DNA of 64,000 bases from Chryseobacterium sp. ISL-80. Its GTDB lineage: Bacteria; Bacillota; Bacilli; Bacillales; Cytobacillaceae. Position 1 is the stretch's first letter. Each line of letters opens with the position of its first letter. Under the pieces are notes generated by a model. That model was given only the letters and a program-made list of their open reading frames with translations. It was not told where the DNA came from and did no database searches. The translations under genes and the position numbers were made by a program. This document shows, one piece after another, positions 6,954 to 15,056 of this stretch. The stretch covers positions 161,614-225,613 of the forward strand of contig JAGGQZ010000017.1 of assembly GCA_018613055.1 (NCBI GenBank). The letters are read 5' to 3'.

Positions 6954-7910
6954 TTACCCAAAGAATCGATTCTTCTTTTTCACCTTCAGGATATCTCCCA
7001 TCCAGCCTTTTACCTTTAAATAATAATATAGGCCAGCTGTTGATGCGATGATCAATATTCCTGCAAATAAATACCCTAACTTCCACTCCAATTCCGGCAT
7101 CACTTTGAAGTTCATTCCCCACACAGCACCCCAAGCGGTCACTGGAGTGAATAGAATCGTCATGACTGTCAGGGTCTTCATGATTTCATTGCCGCGGTGG
7201 GTAGACACGACTTCTTCGAGATTGATCATTGTATCGATTGCCTGCTGGTATTCGCTTAGCAGCATCCTTATCCGTTCTACCCGCGTCTCTACCCGGTTGA
7301 ATTCGGAGTTCTCATGTATTCCTTTTCCATATGCTTCCTCAGCGATGAGTTTTATCTCGACGATTGGCACAACCAGGTTTTTCCAAACAAGGAGTTCGTG
7401 CCGATTTTCATAGATTCTCTCAAGGATTTTCAGATTGTTCTGTTCCTTCATTTCCCATAATAAATTATGAAGACGTTCTTCATAGCCATCTATCTTTTGT
7501 AAATAAGTCGATAAAATTTCTCCGAGAAGAATTAAAAAGCCTTCTATCCCATTTTCTGCCTGATTCATTTGTTTCTGTACTCCGATTGGACTTGCATCAA
7601 TAATGGAGAAATCAAAATTAACCGTTATGAAAAATTCCTTACAAATGTAAAAATGGAAAATATTCTTCTCACCCTTATCCTCGATATCCTGTTGATAAAT
7701 GAGCGAGCCCCAAATGTATTCCTCTCCCCTTATTTCAGTGTTAAGGTTGAGAAGATTAGCTTTCCGATCTATTATGTTTTCAAACCATTCACCACAGTTT
7801 GAGCTTTTGGAGACCAGCTCCTTTACTTTCTCCTCGTCTCCCTCATCGAAATCAAACCATGTCCATTTTTCCTGATTAAATGTATATTTCAAGGGTCTCA
7901 GACCTTTCAT
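6954..7910 (-). CDS. CorA-like divalent metal ion transporter
   Basis: 318 residues. A cytoplasmic alpha/beta and long-helix region is followed by two C-terminal transmembrane helices. The pore signature WGMNF lies near residue 265 at the end of TM1, followed by a PELEW loop and TM2 (LGYLFAGILIIASTAGLYYYL). CorA proteins form homopentameric channels for Mg2+ (some members Co2+, Ni2+ or Zn2+). The sequence is diverged in the N-terminal domain, so the metal cannot be called. Monocistronic, convergent with the DUF3243 gene. Confidence 0.87.
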   Translation of the reverse strand: MKGLRPLKYTFNQEKWTWFDFDEGDEEKVKELVSKSSNCGEWFENIIDRKANLLNLNTEIRGEEYIWGSLIYQQDIEDKGEKNIFHFYICKEFFITVNFDFSIIDASPIGVQKQMNQAENGIEGFLILLGEILSTYLQKIDGYEERLHNLLWEMKEQNNLKILERIYENRHELLVWKNLVVPIVEIKLIAEEAYGKGIHENSEFNRVETRVERIRMLLSEYQQAIDTMINLEEVVSTHRGNEIMKTLTVMTILFTPVTAWGAVWGMNFKVMPELEWKLGYLFAGILIIASTAGLYYYLKVKGWMGDILKVKKKNRFFG

Positions 7911-7993
7911 ATGATATCAACTATTACTCTTCCCTTTAAATGCAAGCTTGAAACGAATACTCTAATACTTGGCAGGCCTTCCATTTTAAAAAT

Positions 7994-8019
7994 GTTTCTG
8001 AATTTTATTGGGCGGGTAA
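7994..8019 (+). promoter_or_regulatory. Sigma-B-type promoter
   Basis: GTTTCT (7994-7999), 14-bp spacer, GGGTAA (8014-8019), 51 bp upstream of the 87-residue ORF. Confidence 0.62.
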
Positions 8020-8070
8020 ATACGAATATAGACAATAGCAAATTCAAAATTAATACAGGAGGGAAAAACA

Positions 8071-8334
8071 ATGCAAACCAAAACGAAAAATGCTGTCATG
8101 TTAGGTGTTGGAGCTGCAGCCCTTTGGATGGCAATGAAGCCGGAAAATAAAACAAAACTTACCGAGATGGCTACGCAAGTGAAAGAAAAAGTGATGCCTT
8201 CGAAGACAGATGTCTTACCGGTACAAAAAGCAGGCAACCCTGACCCGTTGGATGTTGAAGACAACAAGATGGTCAGTGAAGGCGCCATGTACGGTGTGAA
8301 TTATTACAACGAGAATCTTCAGGAACAACGATAA
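8071..8334 (+). CDS. Small protein of unknown function, probably stress-induced
   Basis: 87 residues. A short hydrophobic stretch near the N-terminus (AVMLGVGAAALWMAM) is followed by a Lys-rich helical part (TKLTEMATQVKEKVM) and a polar tail. It could be membrane-tethered. An excellent AGGAGG site precedes the ATG. The sigma-B-type promoter and a strong terminator mark it as a single-gene transcript. I do not recognise the family. Confidence 0.75.
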   Translation: MQTKTKNAVMLGVGAAALWMAMKPENKTKLTEMATQVKEKVMPSKTDVLPVQKAGNPDPLDVEDNKMVSEGAMYGVNYYNENLQEQR

Positions 8335-8340
8335 AATTGT

Positions 8341-8370
8341 CCGGGGAATGGCTTCCCCGGTCTATTTTTG
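8341..8370 (+). terminator. Intrinsic terminator
   Basis: Perfect stem CCGGGGAA/TTCCCCGG with TGGC loop, then TCTATTTTTG. Confidence 0.92.
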
Positions 8371-8424
8371 TTTAAATCGCACCTCGGCAATCAATACTAG
8401 ATAGTACGAGGGGGGATGGAGGTC

Positions 8425-9084
8425 ATGGGCATTCTATTCATTTTCATATACCTGTTCATCGTTTTTACCGTGATTGAGATTAATACGTCCATTTTTGTGG
8501 CGACTGGTTTGGAGCGAAAAGTAGCCAGATTCCAGGTCATCTCGATGTTAACCGGAACTGGATTTACAACAGGGGAATCTGAGCTGATCATTGACCATCC
8601 TGTCAGGAGACGGTTGGGCGCATTTCTGATTTTGTTCGGAGCTTTCTCGCTGGCAGTCATCATCTCGGCCATCAGCAAAATATTAGAGGATGAATTTTAT
8701 ACAATGGAAATCGCCTATGTTGCCGGCGGGCTGTTGGTCCTTTTGTTAATATTGCGAGCGCCGCTGGTGCAGCATTTGATGTCCGGGAAACTGAAGAGCG
8801 AGCTAAAAGAAAACTATGAACTGGCTGATTTGCCGATCAGCGATGTCCTTGTAATGGAAGAAGACGATGAGGTCAGGGAGATTGCCATTAATGAAGATTC
8901 GCGCTTCGCTGATATGACCTTCGATGATATTGTCGATATGGAAGACGATATTATTCTGTTATTCATTAAAAGAGGCGAAATCAATATCCGCAACAAAGCA
9001 CATGAGACGAAATTGGAGCCAGGTGACAAACTTGTTTTATACGGCAATAACCCTAAAATCGAAGAAAAATTTAAAGATGCCTGA
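8425..9084 (+). CDS. Membrane protein with TrkA-C (RCK-C) domain
   Basis: About 219 residues. Three hydrophobic helices (residues about 1-24, 70-92, 100-120) precede a C-terminal RCK-C/TrkA-C ligand-binding domain (VREIAINEDSRFADMTFDDI... ending LEPGDKLVLYGNNPKIEEKF). Such proteins couple nucleotide or ion sensing to membrane transport, usually K+ or other cations, but no K+-selectivity filter is present here. The ATG at 8425 is preferred because GAGGGGG ends nine bases before it; the ATG at 8416 abuts the ribosome-binding site. Confidence 0.72.
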   Translation: MGILFIFIYLFIVFTVIEINTSIFVATGLERKVARFQVISMLTGTGFTTGESELIIDHPVRRRLGAFLILFGAFSLAVIISAISKILEDEFYTMEIAYVAGGLLVLLLILRAPLVQHLMSGKLKSELKENYELADLPISDVLVMEEDDEVREIAINEDSRFADMTFDDIVDMEDDIILLFIKRGEINIRNKAHETKLEPGDKLVLYGNNPKIEEKFKDA

Positions 9085-9126
9085 CACTGTGCTTGTATGC
9101 TGCAAACACTGGTCAGGCATCTTTTA
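9075..9126. terminator. Terminator hairpin overlapping the stop codon
   Basis: GATGCCTGAC/GTCAGGCATC 10-bp stem followed by TTTTAT. The left arm contains the TGA stop of the RCK-C gene. Confidence 0.85.
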
Positions 9127-9141
9127 TGGTTCTTTCAAGCT

Positions 9142-9582
9142 CTATTCCATTGAGATGCTTGCGCTGTTCTTCTCGCGAAGCTGCGCAATTCCTTCCTTGC
9201 AGACACCATACTGCAGCCAGGAGCAGTTTTTACAAAGTTCATCAAGGTCATCAGGTTCAACTTTTTCAGCGGTCCAATTTACAAGCTCCGACTTTAAATA
9301 GCGCTCGCCGGGTACAAGTCCTAAATGGCGGATGACTTTCCCGTCCATCGATAAAACATGCTCATTGGAACCCTCGCTTGCCTCGCAAATCTCAAGCCCG
9401 CGGTGCGGACATGACATGCAGGCGTCATCGAACGCAGCAACCACCTTTATGTAAAAGTCCTGCTCAGGATCACGGATATCCTTCACGATCCCTTCCATTT
9501 TCTTCACAAATTTATCACTATAGCCCATTCCCCTGAAACCATGCACACAGAGGAGATGGTGCCCACGCAATACTTTTTCCAC
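9142..9582 (-). CDS. DUF1284 domain protein
   Basis: 146 residues beginning with the DUF1284 hallmark LRGHHLLCVHGFRGMGYS. Cysteines lie in HHLLC, ACMSC, LEIC, CKNC and GVC contexts, which suggests metal or iron-sulfur binding, though this is inference. The function of the family is unknown. It may form a small unit with the flippase gene upstream (59-bp gap, same strand). Confidence 0.85.
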   Translation of the reverse strand: MEKVLRGHHLLCVHGFRGMGYSDKFVKKMEGIVKDIRDPEQDFYIKVVAAFDDACMSCPHRGLEICEASEGSNEHVLSMDGKVIRHLGLVPGERYLKSELVNWTAEKVEPDDLDELCKNCSWLQYGVCKEGIAQLREKNSASISME

Positions 9583-9641
9583 ACCATCACTCCTGAAAAA
9601 TTCTTCTAACTATTAATTCTTCGAAAATCTCCGAAATCCTT

Positions 9642-10973
9642 TTACAATCGGGAATCTCTGATCGTATTCCTTGAGAGCCAGGTGATGCCAATCTTCTTGC
9701 AAATCGTCATGTAATGGAGCAGCAAGATGACCATACTGCCAGTATTCATGCCAATGATGACGCCCTCCATCCCCCATTCAGACCTTGAGCCGACCAGGTA
9801 GATGAGCGCAAAGGTGACGATCGTTGCATAGACGGAATGGATAAAAGCATCCTTCACCAGCCCGAGCCCGATCAAATAGGCCTGCATCGGGATCGTAAAA
9901 TAATGGAACAGGAAGTAAGGTGCCAGCAGCTGCAAAAAGACAGCGGCTTGTTTCGAATGGAAAAACGTCATCGTCAATGGCTCAGCCAAAAAATAAAAGG
10001 CCGTTACAGCCGGCAGGCCATAAAACAAAGTCAGCAGCATCACCTGCTGAAGCAATTTTTGCAGCTTATGGAACTCTTTTTCCGCATAAGCCTTTGATAC
10101 GGTCGGAATCAGGATAATCAGGAAAGAATGCGCAATGAAAGCCGGAAAAAAACCAATCGTCATCGCAATCCCCGCCATCATTCCGAATTGTTCAGTTGCC
10201 ATTTCAGGTGTTAGTCCTGCGGTGACGATGGCAAATTTAATCAAGAAAGGCTGGACGGCATGGGTCAGAGAGTGAAAAATCCGCAGGCCTGTCGTCGGAA
10301 CGGACACCTCCACCAGATTTTTTCTGACTTCTCCGCCGCTTACAGGCTTACCAGGCACCTTCCTGATTTTTTGATAAGACATGATGAAATGGTGCAATAA
10401 ATACAGGAAGACGACGAGTTCACTCCCGGCAAGCGTGCAAAAGGCCACAAGCAGTGCCGTTTCACTGCCAAACTCGAAATACTGGAAAACAGCCGATAAC
10501 AGGACAAGCTGGACAGCCCGCCGCAGGAAATGCGAAATCGCGATCTTTCCCATTTCCTGTTTACCCATGAAAAACCCCCTGGCAATCGCGGTGATTGTCA
10601 TGACCGGGATGAGCGACAGGACGACCCATTTAAGCATTGGATGGTATTCATTGAAAATCGGAATGATCGGAAGCACGATGGCTGCCAAAATCAGCAGGAC
10701 CGTTGTAAACACCACTGCCAGCCTAATGGCATGCCTCATCATGCTCCGATGGTACGACTCATCATGCTCGGCAATCATCTTGGATATCGATACGGGCAAT
10801 TCAAAATTTGCCAGCAGCATGATCAGGAATATCGTGGGCAAAATCGTCATGTAATGCCCCATCCCGCTTTCCCCAAGCTCGCGCGCGAGAATCATATTGA
10901 CCAGGAATTCCACCACTTCACCAAAAAAATTAGCAACCACGAGGATGGACATCCCTTTTAAAAAAGTATTCAT
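9642..10973 (-). CDS. MurJ/SpoVB-type polysaccharide or lipid flippase
   Basis: 443 residues, about 12-14 hydrophobic segments, of the MVF/polysaccharide-biosynthesis exporter superfamily: an N-terminal GEVVEFLVNMILARELGESGMG motif (family sequence around TM1-2) and the conserved middle segment PTTGLRIFHSLTHAVQPFLIK. Relatives move lipid-linked glycans across the plasma membrane (cell wall, spore cortex or exopolysaccharide). It lies far from the eps block at 52-64 kb, so a cell wall or sporulation role is more likely than capsule export. The substrate is not decidable from sequence. Confidence 0.85.
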   Translation of the reverse strand: MNTFLKGMSILVVANFFGEVVEFLVNMILARELGESGMGHYMTILPTIFLIMLLANFELPVSISKMIAEHDESYHRSMMRHAIRLAVVFTTVLLILAAIVLPIIPIFNEYHPMLKWVVLSLIPVMTITAIARGFFMGKQEMGKIAISHFLRRAVQLVLLSAVFQYFEFGSETALLVAFCTLAGSELVVFLYLLHHFIMSYQKIRKVPGKPVSGGEVRKNLVEVSVPTTGLRIFHSLTHAVQPFLIKFAIVTAGLTPEMATEQFGMMAGIAMTIGFFPAFIAHSFLIILIPTVSKAYAEKEFHKLQKLLQQVMLLTLFYGLPAVTAFYFLAEPLTMTFFHSKQAAVFLQLLAPYFLFHYFTIPMQAYLIGLGLVKDAFIHSVYATIVTFALIYLVGSRSEWGMEGVIIGMNTGSMVILLLHYMTICKKIGITWLSRNTIRDSRL

Positions 10974-11190
10974 AGCTTCTCTCCCAATCCTGTCTCATTT
11001 ACTCCTATAAACATATGAGACAAGTCCGGACAATATTAAAGAAAGTGCAAATTGGCGGTGAGCAACGCTTAACAGACGTCTTCAACAGTAGATGCCTTAG
11101 CCTGGGAGCAGATTTTATAGGAAGGAGTATAGTTTTATAACCGAAACCATGATTTTTTAACAAGTTTAGGTTTTTTCAGCAGAAAATTTT

Positions 11191-11374
11191 AAATTTTTAT
11201 AGCTAGTTTTTCTTTTTGATATCACATTTCAAAATTATATAGCGAGTTTTTGATTTATATAGCGAGTTTCAATTTTTTATAGCGAGTTTTCTTTTTTTAT
11301 AGCGACTTTTCGATTTTTATAGCGACTTTTTCATTTATATAGCGAATTGGAAATTCCGCGCGTTTTTTTCCAGT
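11191..11374. repeat. 20-bp periodic intergenic array A (TATAGCGAGTTT type)
   Basis: The decamer AGCGAGTTTT or a close variant recurs in exact 20-bp register at 11201, 11241, 11261, 11281, 11301, 11321 and 11341, with a decayed unit at 11221. The intervening ten bases are A/T-rich and variable. The last unit runs into GGAAATTCCGCGCG, seven T and CCA, a module repeated at the end of array B (28221). The array lies in the 484-bp gap downstream of the ABC-F gene and upstream of the flippase gene. The rest of the gap (10974-11190) shows no recognisable feature beyond a promoter-sized A/T-rich segment. Confidence 0.85.
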
Positions 11375-11413
11375 CCCCCCAAAAAAAACTGCTGGCTTCC
11401 AGCATTTCATAAA

Positions 11414-11447
11414 GATAAAAAAGAACTGCCGACACCCAGCAGTTCTT
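11414..11447 (-). terminator. Terminator of the ABC-F gene
   Basis: On the minus strand AGAACTGC/GCAGTTCT with a 9-base loop followed by TTTTTTATC, just after the ABC-F stop. Confidence 0.88.
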
Positions 11448-11456
11448 AATGTGTCA

Positions 11457-13355
11457 CTATGAGATTTCCTCCAGCTTTTCATAAAGCTGATTGCATTTGC
11501 TTTGCAGTTCTACTTTTTTTGTGTGAAGCTCCTGCAATAAAGCTAAGTCTGAAACAAAGGCCATTTGGTCTTCAATTGAAGCAATTGCTGCTTCCTGCGC
11601 TTCGATGTTTTCGAGCAGTTCATCTTCGTTGGGAACAGCAGGTGTTTTCTTAACAGGCTTTTCCCTGATAACAGGCTCTTTTACAAGACGTTCAGCCTCT
11701 GGCCTCGCATCATCTCGCAGCTTCCGTTTTTCTTCCATCTTGGCCCTCGCCCGGTCGTAGTTGCCGGTTATTTCGGTCAATTCCCCGCTTTCCAGCCAGT
11801 ATATCTTGTCAAAGAGTTTATTCAGGAAGTATCGGTCATGGGAAACGGCCAGCAGTGTTCCCTCGAAGTCTTCGAGCGCTTCCTCCAGCACCTCCCTGGA
11901 GTCGATATCCAGATGGTTGGTCGGTTCATCAAGAATCAGGAAATTGAGGTCCTGATGCATCAGTTGGGCGAGCCTCAGCCTCATCCGTTCTCCTCCGCTC
12001 AACTGGGACACCTTCTTGAAAACGTCAGGCCCATAGAACAGGAATCCTGCGAGCACATTCCTCGCTTCCCCCTCATTCATGACGACTTCACTCCTGAACG
12101 CGTCCAGTACGGATCCATCCTTACTCGACAGCTCCATATGCTGAGACAGGTAGCCGATTTTGACATTGCTGCCGAGCCGGACTTCTCCCTGGTCCGGTAC
12201 CATTTCATTCCTGATGAATTTTAGCAGCGTCGTTTTTCCCGAGCCATTTTCGCCAACAATCGCCGCCCTGTCCTGATATTTAAGCTGCAGATGGATGCTG
12301 TCAAAAAGCTCTCTGCTGCCAAAAGACTTTTTTACTTCCTTGAAAACAAGTACATCTTTTCCGCTTCGAGCTCCAGTCTCAAGTTCAAAGTTCATTTTTT
12401 TCCTGTTCAAAACTGGCCGGTCAAGCTTTTCCATCCTGGCAAGCGCCCTCTCCATATTCGTCGCCCGCTTATGAAGCGCCGAGCTTGGAGGATTCGAACG
12501 GTTTGCCCAGTCTCTCAGCCTTTTGATCGCTTCCTTCATTTTCTTGATTTTTCGCTGCTGCTCTTCATACGCCTGGAATTCACGCAGTAGTTTCGATTCC
12601 TTTTCCTTTACGAATCCCGAGTAGTTTGTGTGATAGAGATTGATTTCCCCATCCTCCATATCGAGGATTTTTGTCGCCGTTTCATCAAGAAAATAACGGT
12701 CATGGGAAATGATGATGACGGTGCCATCATAGTCTTTCAGGAATTCTGCCAGCCATTCGGCAGCCACAATATCTAGATGGTTCGTCGGCTCATCGAGAAG
12801 CAGCAGCTCCGGATTCCGCAGCAAGCTCAGTCCCAGGCCAACCTTTGTTTTCTCTCCGCCGCTCAATCTGTTGAAATTGGAATCCAGCAGGCTTGCAATT
12901 CTTAAACCGTTGGCGACTCTGTCAATATTCGCTTCCATTTCATAACCGCCGCCAAGAGCGAACCTCTCCTGGAGAACGCCGTATTTTGCCAGCAGCCTTT
13001 CAAGCTTATGCGAGTCCTCTCCGGCTGCTGCCATCTCCATTTCCATCTGCTTCAACTCATCCTGAACATCCAGCAAGTCATCGAAGGCTGTCGCCAAAAC
13101 ATCTCTCGCCGTCATGCTTGCTTCATACTCTGGTATCTGTGCCAGATAGCCAATCTTCAAGCCTTTCTTCCAGTGAATCTGCCCATTGTCCGGCTCTTCA
13201 ATGCCGGCAACAAGACGCAGCAATGTTGTCTTGCCGCACCCATTTGGTCCAACAAGGCCAACTCGGTCCTTTTCATTTATCTCAAACGACAGATCTTCAA
13301 ATATCAAATTGCCGCCGTACATTTTGCTTATATGGTTAACACTGCATGTGATCAT
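11457..13355 (-). CDS. ABC-F ATPase, probable ribosome-protection factor
   Basis: 632 residues, two ABC domains and no membrane segments. Domain 1: Walker A GPNGCGKTT, signature LSGGEKTK, Walker B LLLLDEPTNHLD. Domain 2: GENGSGKTT, LSGGERMR, FLILDEPTNHLD. A charged linker (about 245-325) joins them, and a C-terminal coiled coil (about 540-632) resembles the extension of YdiF/YfmR-type proteins. ABC-F proteins act in the ribosomal E site, either as housekeeping elongation factors or as antibiotic-resistance factors that displace bound drug. The upstream leader ORF plus terminator is the arrangement of drug-inducible ABC-F genes, which favours the resistance role. Drug class cannot be predicted. 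Confidence 0.88.
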   Translation of the reverse strand: MITCSVNHISKMYGGNLIFEDLSFEINEKDRVGLVGPNGCGKTTLLRLVAGIEEPDNGQIHWKKGLKIGYLAQIPEYEASMTARDVLATAFDDLLDVQDELKQMEMEMAAAGEDSHKLERLLAKYGVLQERFALGGGYEMEANIDRVANGLRIASLLDSNFNRLSGGEKTKVGLGLSLLRNPELLLLDEPTNHLDIVAAEWLAEFLKDYDGTVIIISHDRYFLDETATKILDMEDGEINLYHTNYSGFVKEKESKLLREFQAYEEQQRKIKKMKEAIKRLRDWANRSNPPSSALHKRATNMERALARMEKLDRPVLNRKKMNFELETGARSGKDVLVFKEVKKSFGSRELFDSIHLQLKYQDRAAIVGENGSGKTTLLKFIRNEMVPDQGEVRLGSNVKIGYLSQHMELSSKDGSVLDAFRSEVVMNEGEARNVLAGFLFYGPDVFKKVSQLSGGERMRLRLAQLMHQDLNFLILDEPTNHLDIDSREVLEEALEDFEGTLLAVSHDRYFLNKLFDKIYWLESGELTEITGNYDRARAKMEEKRKLRDDARPEAERLVKEPVIREKPVKKTPAVPNEDELLENIEAQEAAIASIEDQMAFVSDLALLQELHTKKVELQSKCNQLYEKLEEIS

Positions 13356-13414
13356 TATGATTTCCTCCTAAATCGATCCCCCTCTTCTCCTGAACCTGGT
13401 TTATCGGTAAACGC

Positions 13415-13453
13415 CAAAAAGCCAGGGGCAGATGGCTCTGCTCCTGGCTTTTA
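13415..13453 (-). terminator. Leader terminator (attenuator) upstream of ABC-F
   Basis: On the minus strand AAAAGCCAGGAGCAG pairs with CTGCCCCTGGCTTTTT, giving a long stem and a T run, located between the leader ORF stop (13499) and the ABC-F start (13355). Readthrough is required to transcribe the ABC-F gene from the leader promoter. Confidence 0.85.
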
Positions 13454-13498
13454 GATTCCATGAATACAAAGGAGGACTTGTGTGCCCTCCCCATTCAC

Positions 13499-13654
13499 CT
13501 AAGCGGGAAAAGAGATGATCGTACCGTTTGTTTTTGATATTGAGCTGTTAAAAAAGGGCATACGTATCCCGTTGACAGCTGCAACAGCAAATTTTGCACG
13601 ACAAAAATATAGGAATTCATTCCAAAATCCGCGTACAAAAACAGTCTTGATCAT
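13499..13654 (-). CDS. 51-codon leader peptide of the ABC-F gene
   Basis: ATG-initiated ORF of 51 codons with an outstanding ribosome-binding site (GGAGGTGAGGAG). It begins MIKTVFVRGFWNEFLYFCR and ends TNGTIISFPA. It lies between a consensus-like promoter and an intrinsic terminator, 144 bp upstream of the ABC-F start. The layout parallels drug-responsive leaders such as B. subtilis bmrB and other ABC-F leaders, where a stalled ribosome alters RNA folding. The peptide itself probably has no other job. No homologue is recalled; the regulatory role is inferred. Confidence 0.75.
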   Translation of the reverse strand: MIKTVFVRGFWNEFLYFCRAKFAVAAVNGIRMPFFNSSISKTNGTIISFPA

Positions 13655-13707
13655 CTCTCCTCACCTCCGTTCCTTAATAGTTAGTTTCATTTTACAATCT
13701 GATAATT

Positions 13708-13735
13708 ATTTTAGCAAGTTTTTCCTGAATTGCAA
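13708..13735 (-). promoter_or_regulatory. Sigma-A promoter of the ABC-F leader
   Basis: On the minus strand TTGCAA (13735-13730), a 16-bp spacer and TAAAAT (13713-13708), giving a leader RNA of about 340 nt before the ABC-F start. Confidence 0.7.
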
Positions 13736-13849
13736 GCGGCCCATTTTCTGTAAATTCAAATAATCAAATGTTTGATTGAATGGTATTGGAAGCTGTCATT
13801 ATGGGCTTTTTATCAATTTTTCCCATGCTGATATTCTTGTGGATAAAGT

Positions 13850-13876
13850 GTTTAACCGAGCTTGGACACCGGGTAA
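13850..13876 (+). promoter_or_regulatory. Sigma-B-type promoter
   Basis: GTTTAA (13850-13855), 15-bp spacer, GGGTAA (13871-13876), 27 bp upstream of the ATG of the 64-residue ORF. Confidence 0.7.
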
Positions 13877-13903
13877 GGATAACTAACGAAGGAGTGGGTG
13901 ACA

Positions 13904-14098
13904 ATGCTTAGACACGTGGAACTTTCAGATTACCAGCTCTGGATGTGTAAAAAAATAAAAGAAAAGTTAGCTGAAAAGCATAACTATATAAATAGTGCTT
14001 CCCATTATCCAAATGAATTTGAAGAACGGGAAGTCATATCCATTGCGTTAAGCGAAATGCTTATGAAGTTAGATGTAATCGAAGAGAAAGCTAATTAG
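13904..14098 (+). CDS. Small helical protein, probably sigma-B controlled
   Basis: 64 residues from the ATG at 13904, which is nine bases after GGAG; a GTG two codons earlier is too close to that site. The sequence is polar and helical (LSDYQLWMCKKIKEKLAEKH, EREVISIALSEMLMKLDVIE), with no membrane segment. No family was recognised. It has its own stress-type promoter and its own terminator. Confidence 0.72.
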   Translation: MLRHVELSDYQLWMCKKIKEKLAEKHNYINSASHYPNEFEEREVISIALSEMLMKLDVIEEKAN

Positions 14099-14105
14099 TT
14101 TCACC

Positions 14106-14128
14106 AGGGGCCATTGGCCTCTTTTTGT
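14106..14128 (+). terminator. Intrinsic terminator
   Basis: AGGGGCCA/TGGCCTCT hairpin followed by TTTTTG. Confidence 0.8.
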
Positions 14129-14157
14129 TTTTTAATGGCTCCTGCTTGTGTTTATGG

Positions 14158-14340
14158 TTATCGATTCAAAAAGCTTTTATCTGGCTGATTCTTCCTCAGC
14201 TCTTCAAGAATTTCCTTCATTAATGCTTCCTGTCTTTTTGTGCTTGTCACCAGCATGACGAACAGGATGATCATGGCCAGTGGAAGGACGAGTGAAATCA
14301 ATACTCCTAACAGGCCGAATACCCCGAAAAATGGTTCCAT
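14158..14340 (-). CDS. Small single-pass membrane protein
   Basis: 60 residues. One long hydrophobic segment (VFGLLGVLISLVLPLAMIIL, continuing through FVMLV) is followed by a charged helix (TSTKRQEALMKEILEELRKN). An AAGGAGG site precedes the ATG. It sits 83 bp downstream of liaR on the same strand, possibly at the end of the lia transcript. No family was recognised. Confidence 0.7.
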   Translation of the reverse strand: MEPFFGVFGLLGVLISLVLPLAMIILFVMLVTSTKRQEALMKEILEELRKNQPDKSFLNR

Positions 14341-14423
14341 GCTCTGGACCTCCTTATCTTAGGCTGTTTTCGTATGATTATTGTTCGTTTCAGTTTACAA
14401 TAGGAAATTGCAAAAGAACGTCG

Positions 14424-15056
14424 TTATTTTACAAGTGAATGCCTGAACGCATAGATCACTGCCTGGGTGCGGTCCTGCACCTGCAGTTTGCTTAAGATAT
14501 TGCTGACATGCGTCTTCACGGTCTTTAAGGCGATGAACAGTTCATCGGCGATTTCCTGGTTCGTCTTGCCCTCGGCAATCAGCTTCAGTACTTCCATCTC
14601 GCGCTCGGTCAGCTCTTCATGCAATTCGACGCTGTTCTTTTGGCGCATCTTCATCATCATCTTCCCGGTCACTTCGGGCTCAAGCACAGGCTGGCCGGAG
14701 TATGTAACCCGCACCGCATTGGCGATTTCACTGGCCTTCGAGGTCTTTAGCATATAGCTTGTCGCACCGGCCTCAAGCGCAGGGTACACTTTTTCATCAT
14801 CGAGGAAACTGGTCACGATGATGATTTTCGCCTCAGGCCACTGTTCAATGATCTGCCTTGTCGCTTCAATGCCGTCCATTTCCTTCATGACCAGGTCCAT
14901 CAGGATGATATCCGGCCGCAGTTCAAGCGCCATCTCGACACCCGACTTGCCATTATCCGCTTCACCGATCACCTCGATATCCGGCTGGGCCGATAGATAC
15001 GATGATACTCCGATCCGCACCATTTCATGGTCATCCACAAACACTACTTTAATCAT
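14424..15056 (-). CDS. liaR: LiaR response regulator
   Basis: NarL-type response regulator of about 210 residues. Receiver domain: [14 protein letters not shown] at the N-terminus, phospho-acceptor Asp in [17 protein letters not shown], Thr in [16 protein letters not shown]-terminal LuxR helix-turn-helix: [20 protein letters not shown], then [20 protein letters not shown]. The receiver and linker ([23 protein letters not shown]) match LiaR specifically. The ATG at 15056 matches the B. subtilis N-terminus; a GTG at 15065 is also in frame. It overlaps the end of liaS. It activates the lia promoter upon phosphorylation when cell wall lipid II cycling is disturbed. Confidence 0.93.
   Translation of the reverse strand: MIKVVFVDDHEMVRIGVSSYLSAQPDIEVIGEADNGKSGVEMALELRPDIILMDLVMKEMDGIEATRQIIEQWPEAKIIIVTSFLDDEKVYPALEAGATSYMLKTSKASEIANAVRVTYSGQPVLEPEVTGKMMMKMRQKNSVELHEELTEREMEVLKLIAEGKTNQEIADELFIALKTVKTHVSNILSKLQVQDRTQAVIYAFRHSLVK

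Noticed and set aside
8416-8424. Upstream ATG as the start of the RCK-C gene
   Set aside because: The ribosome-binding site directly abuts this ATG; the ATG at 8425 has proper spacing.
12893-13454. Plus-strand open frames across the ABC-F start and leader
   Set aside because: They lie antisense to a firmly identified ABC-F domain and leader and have no start signals.
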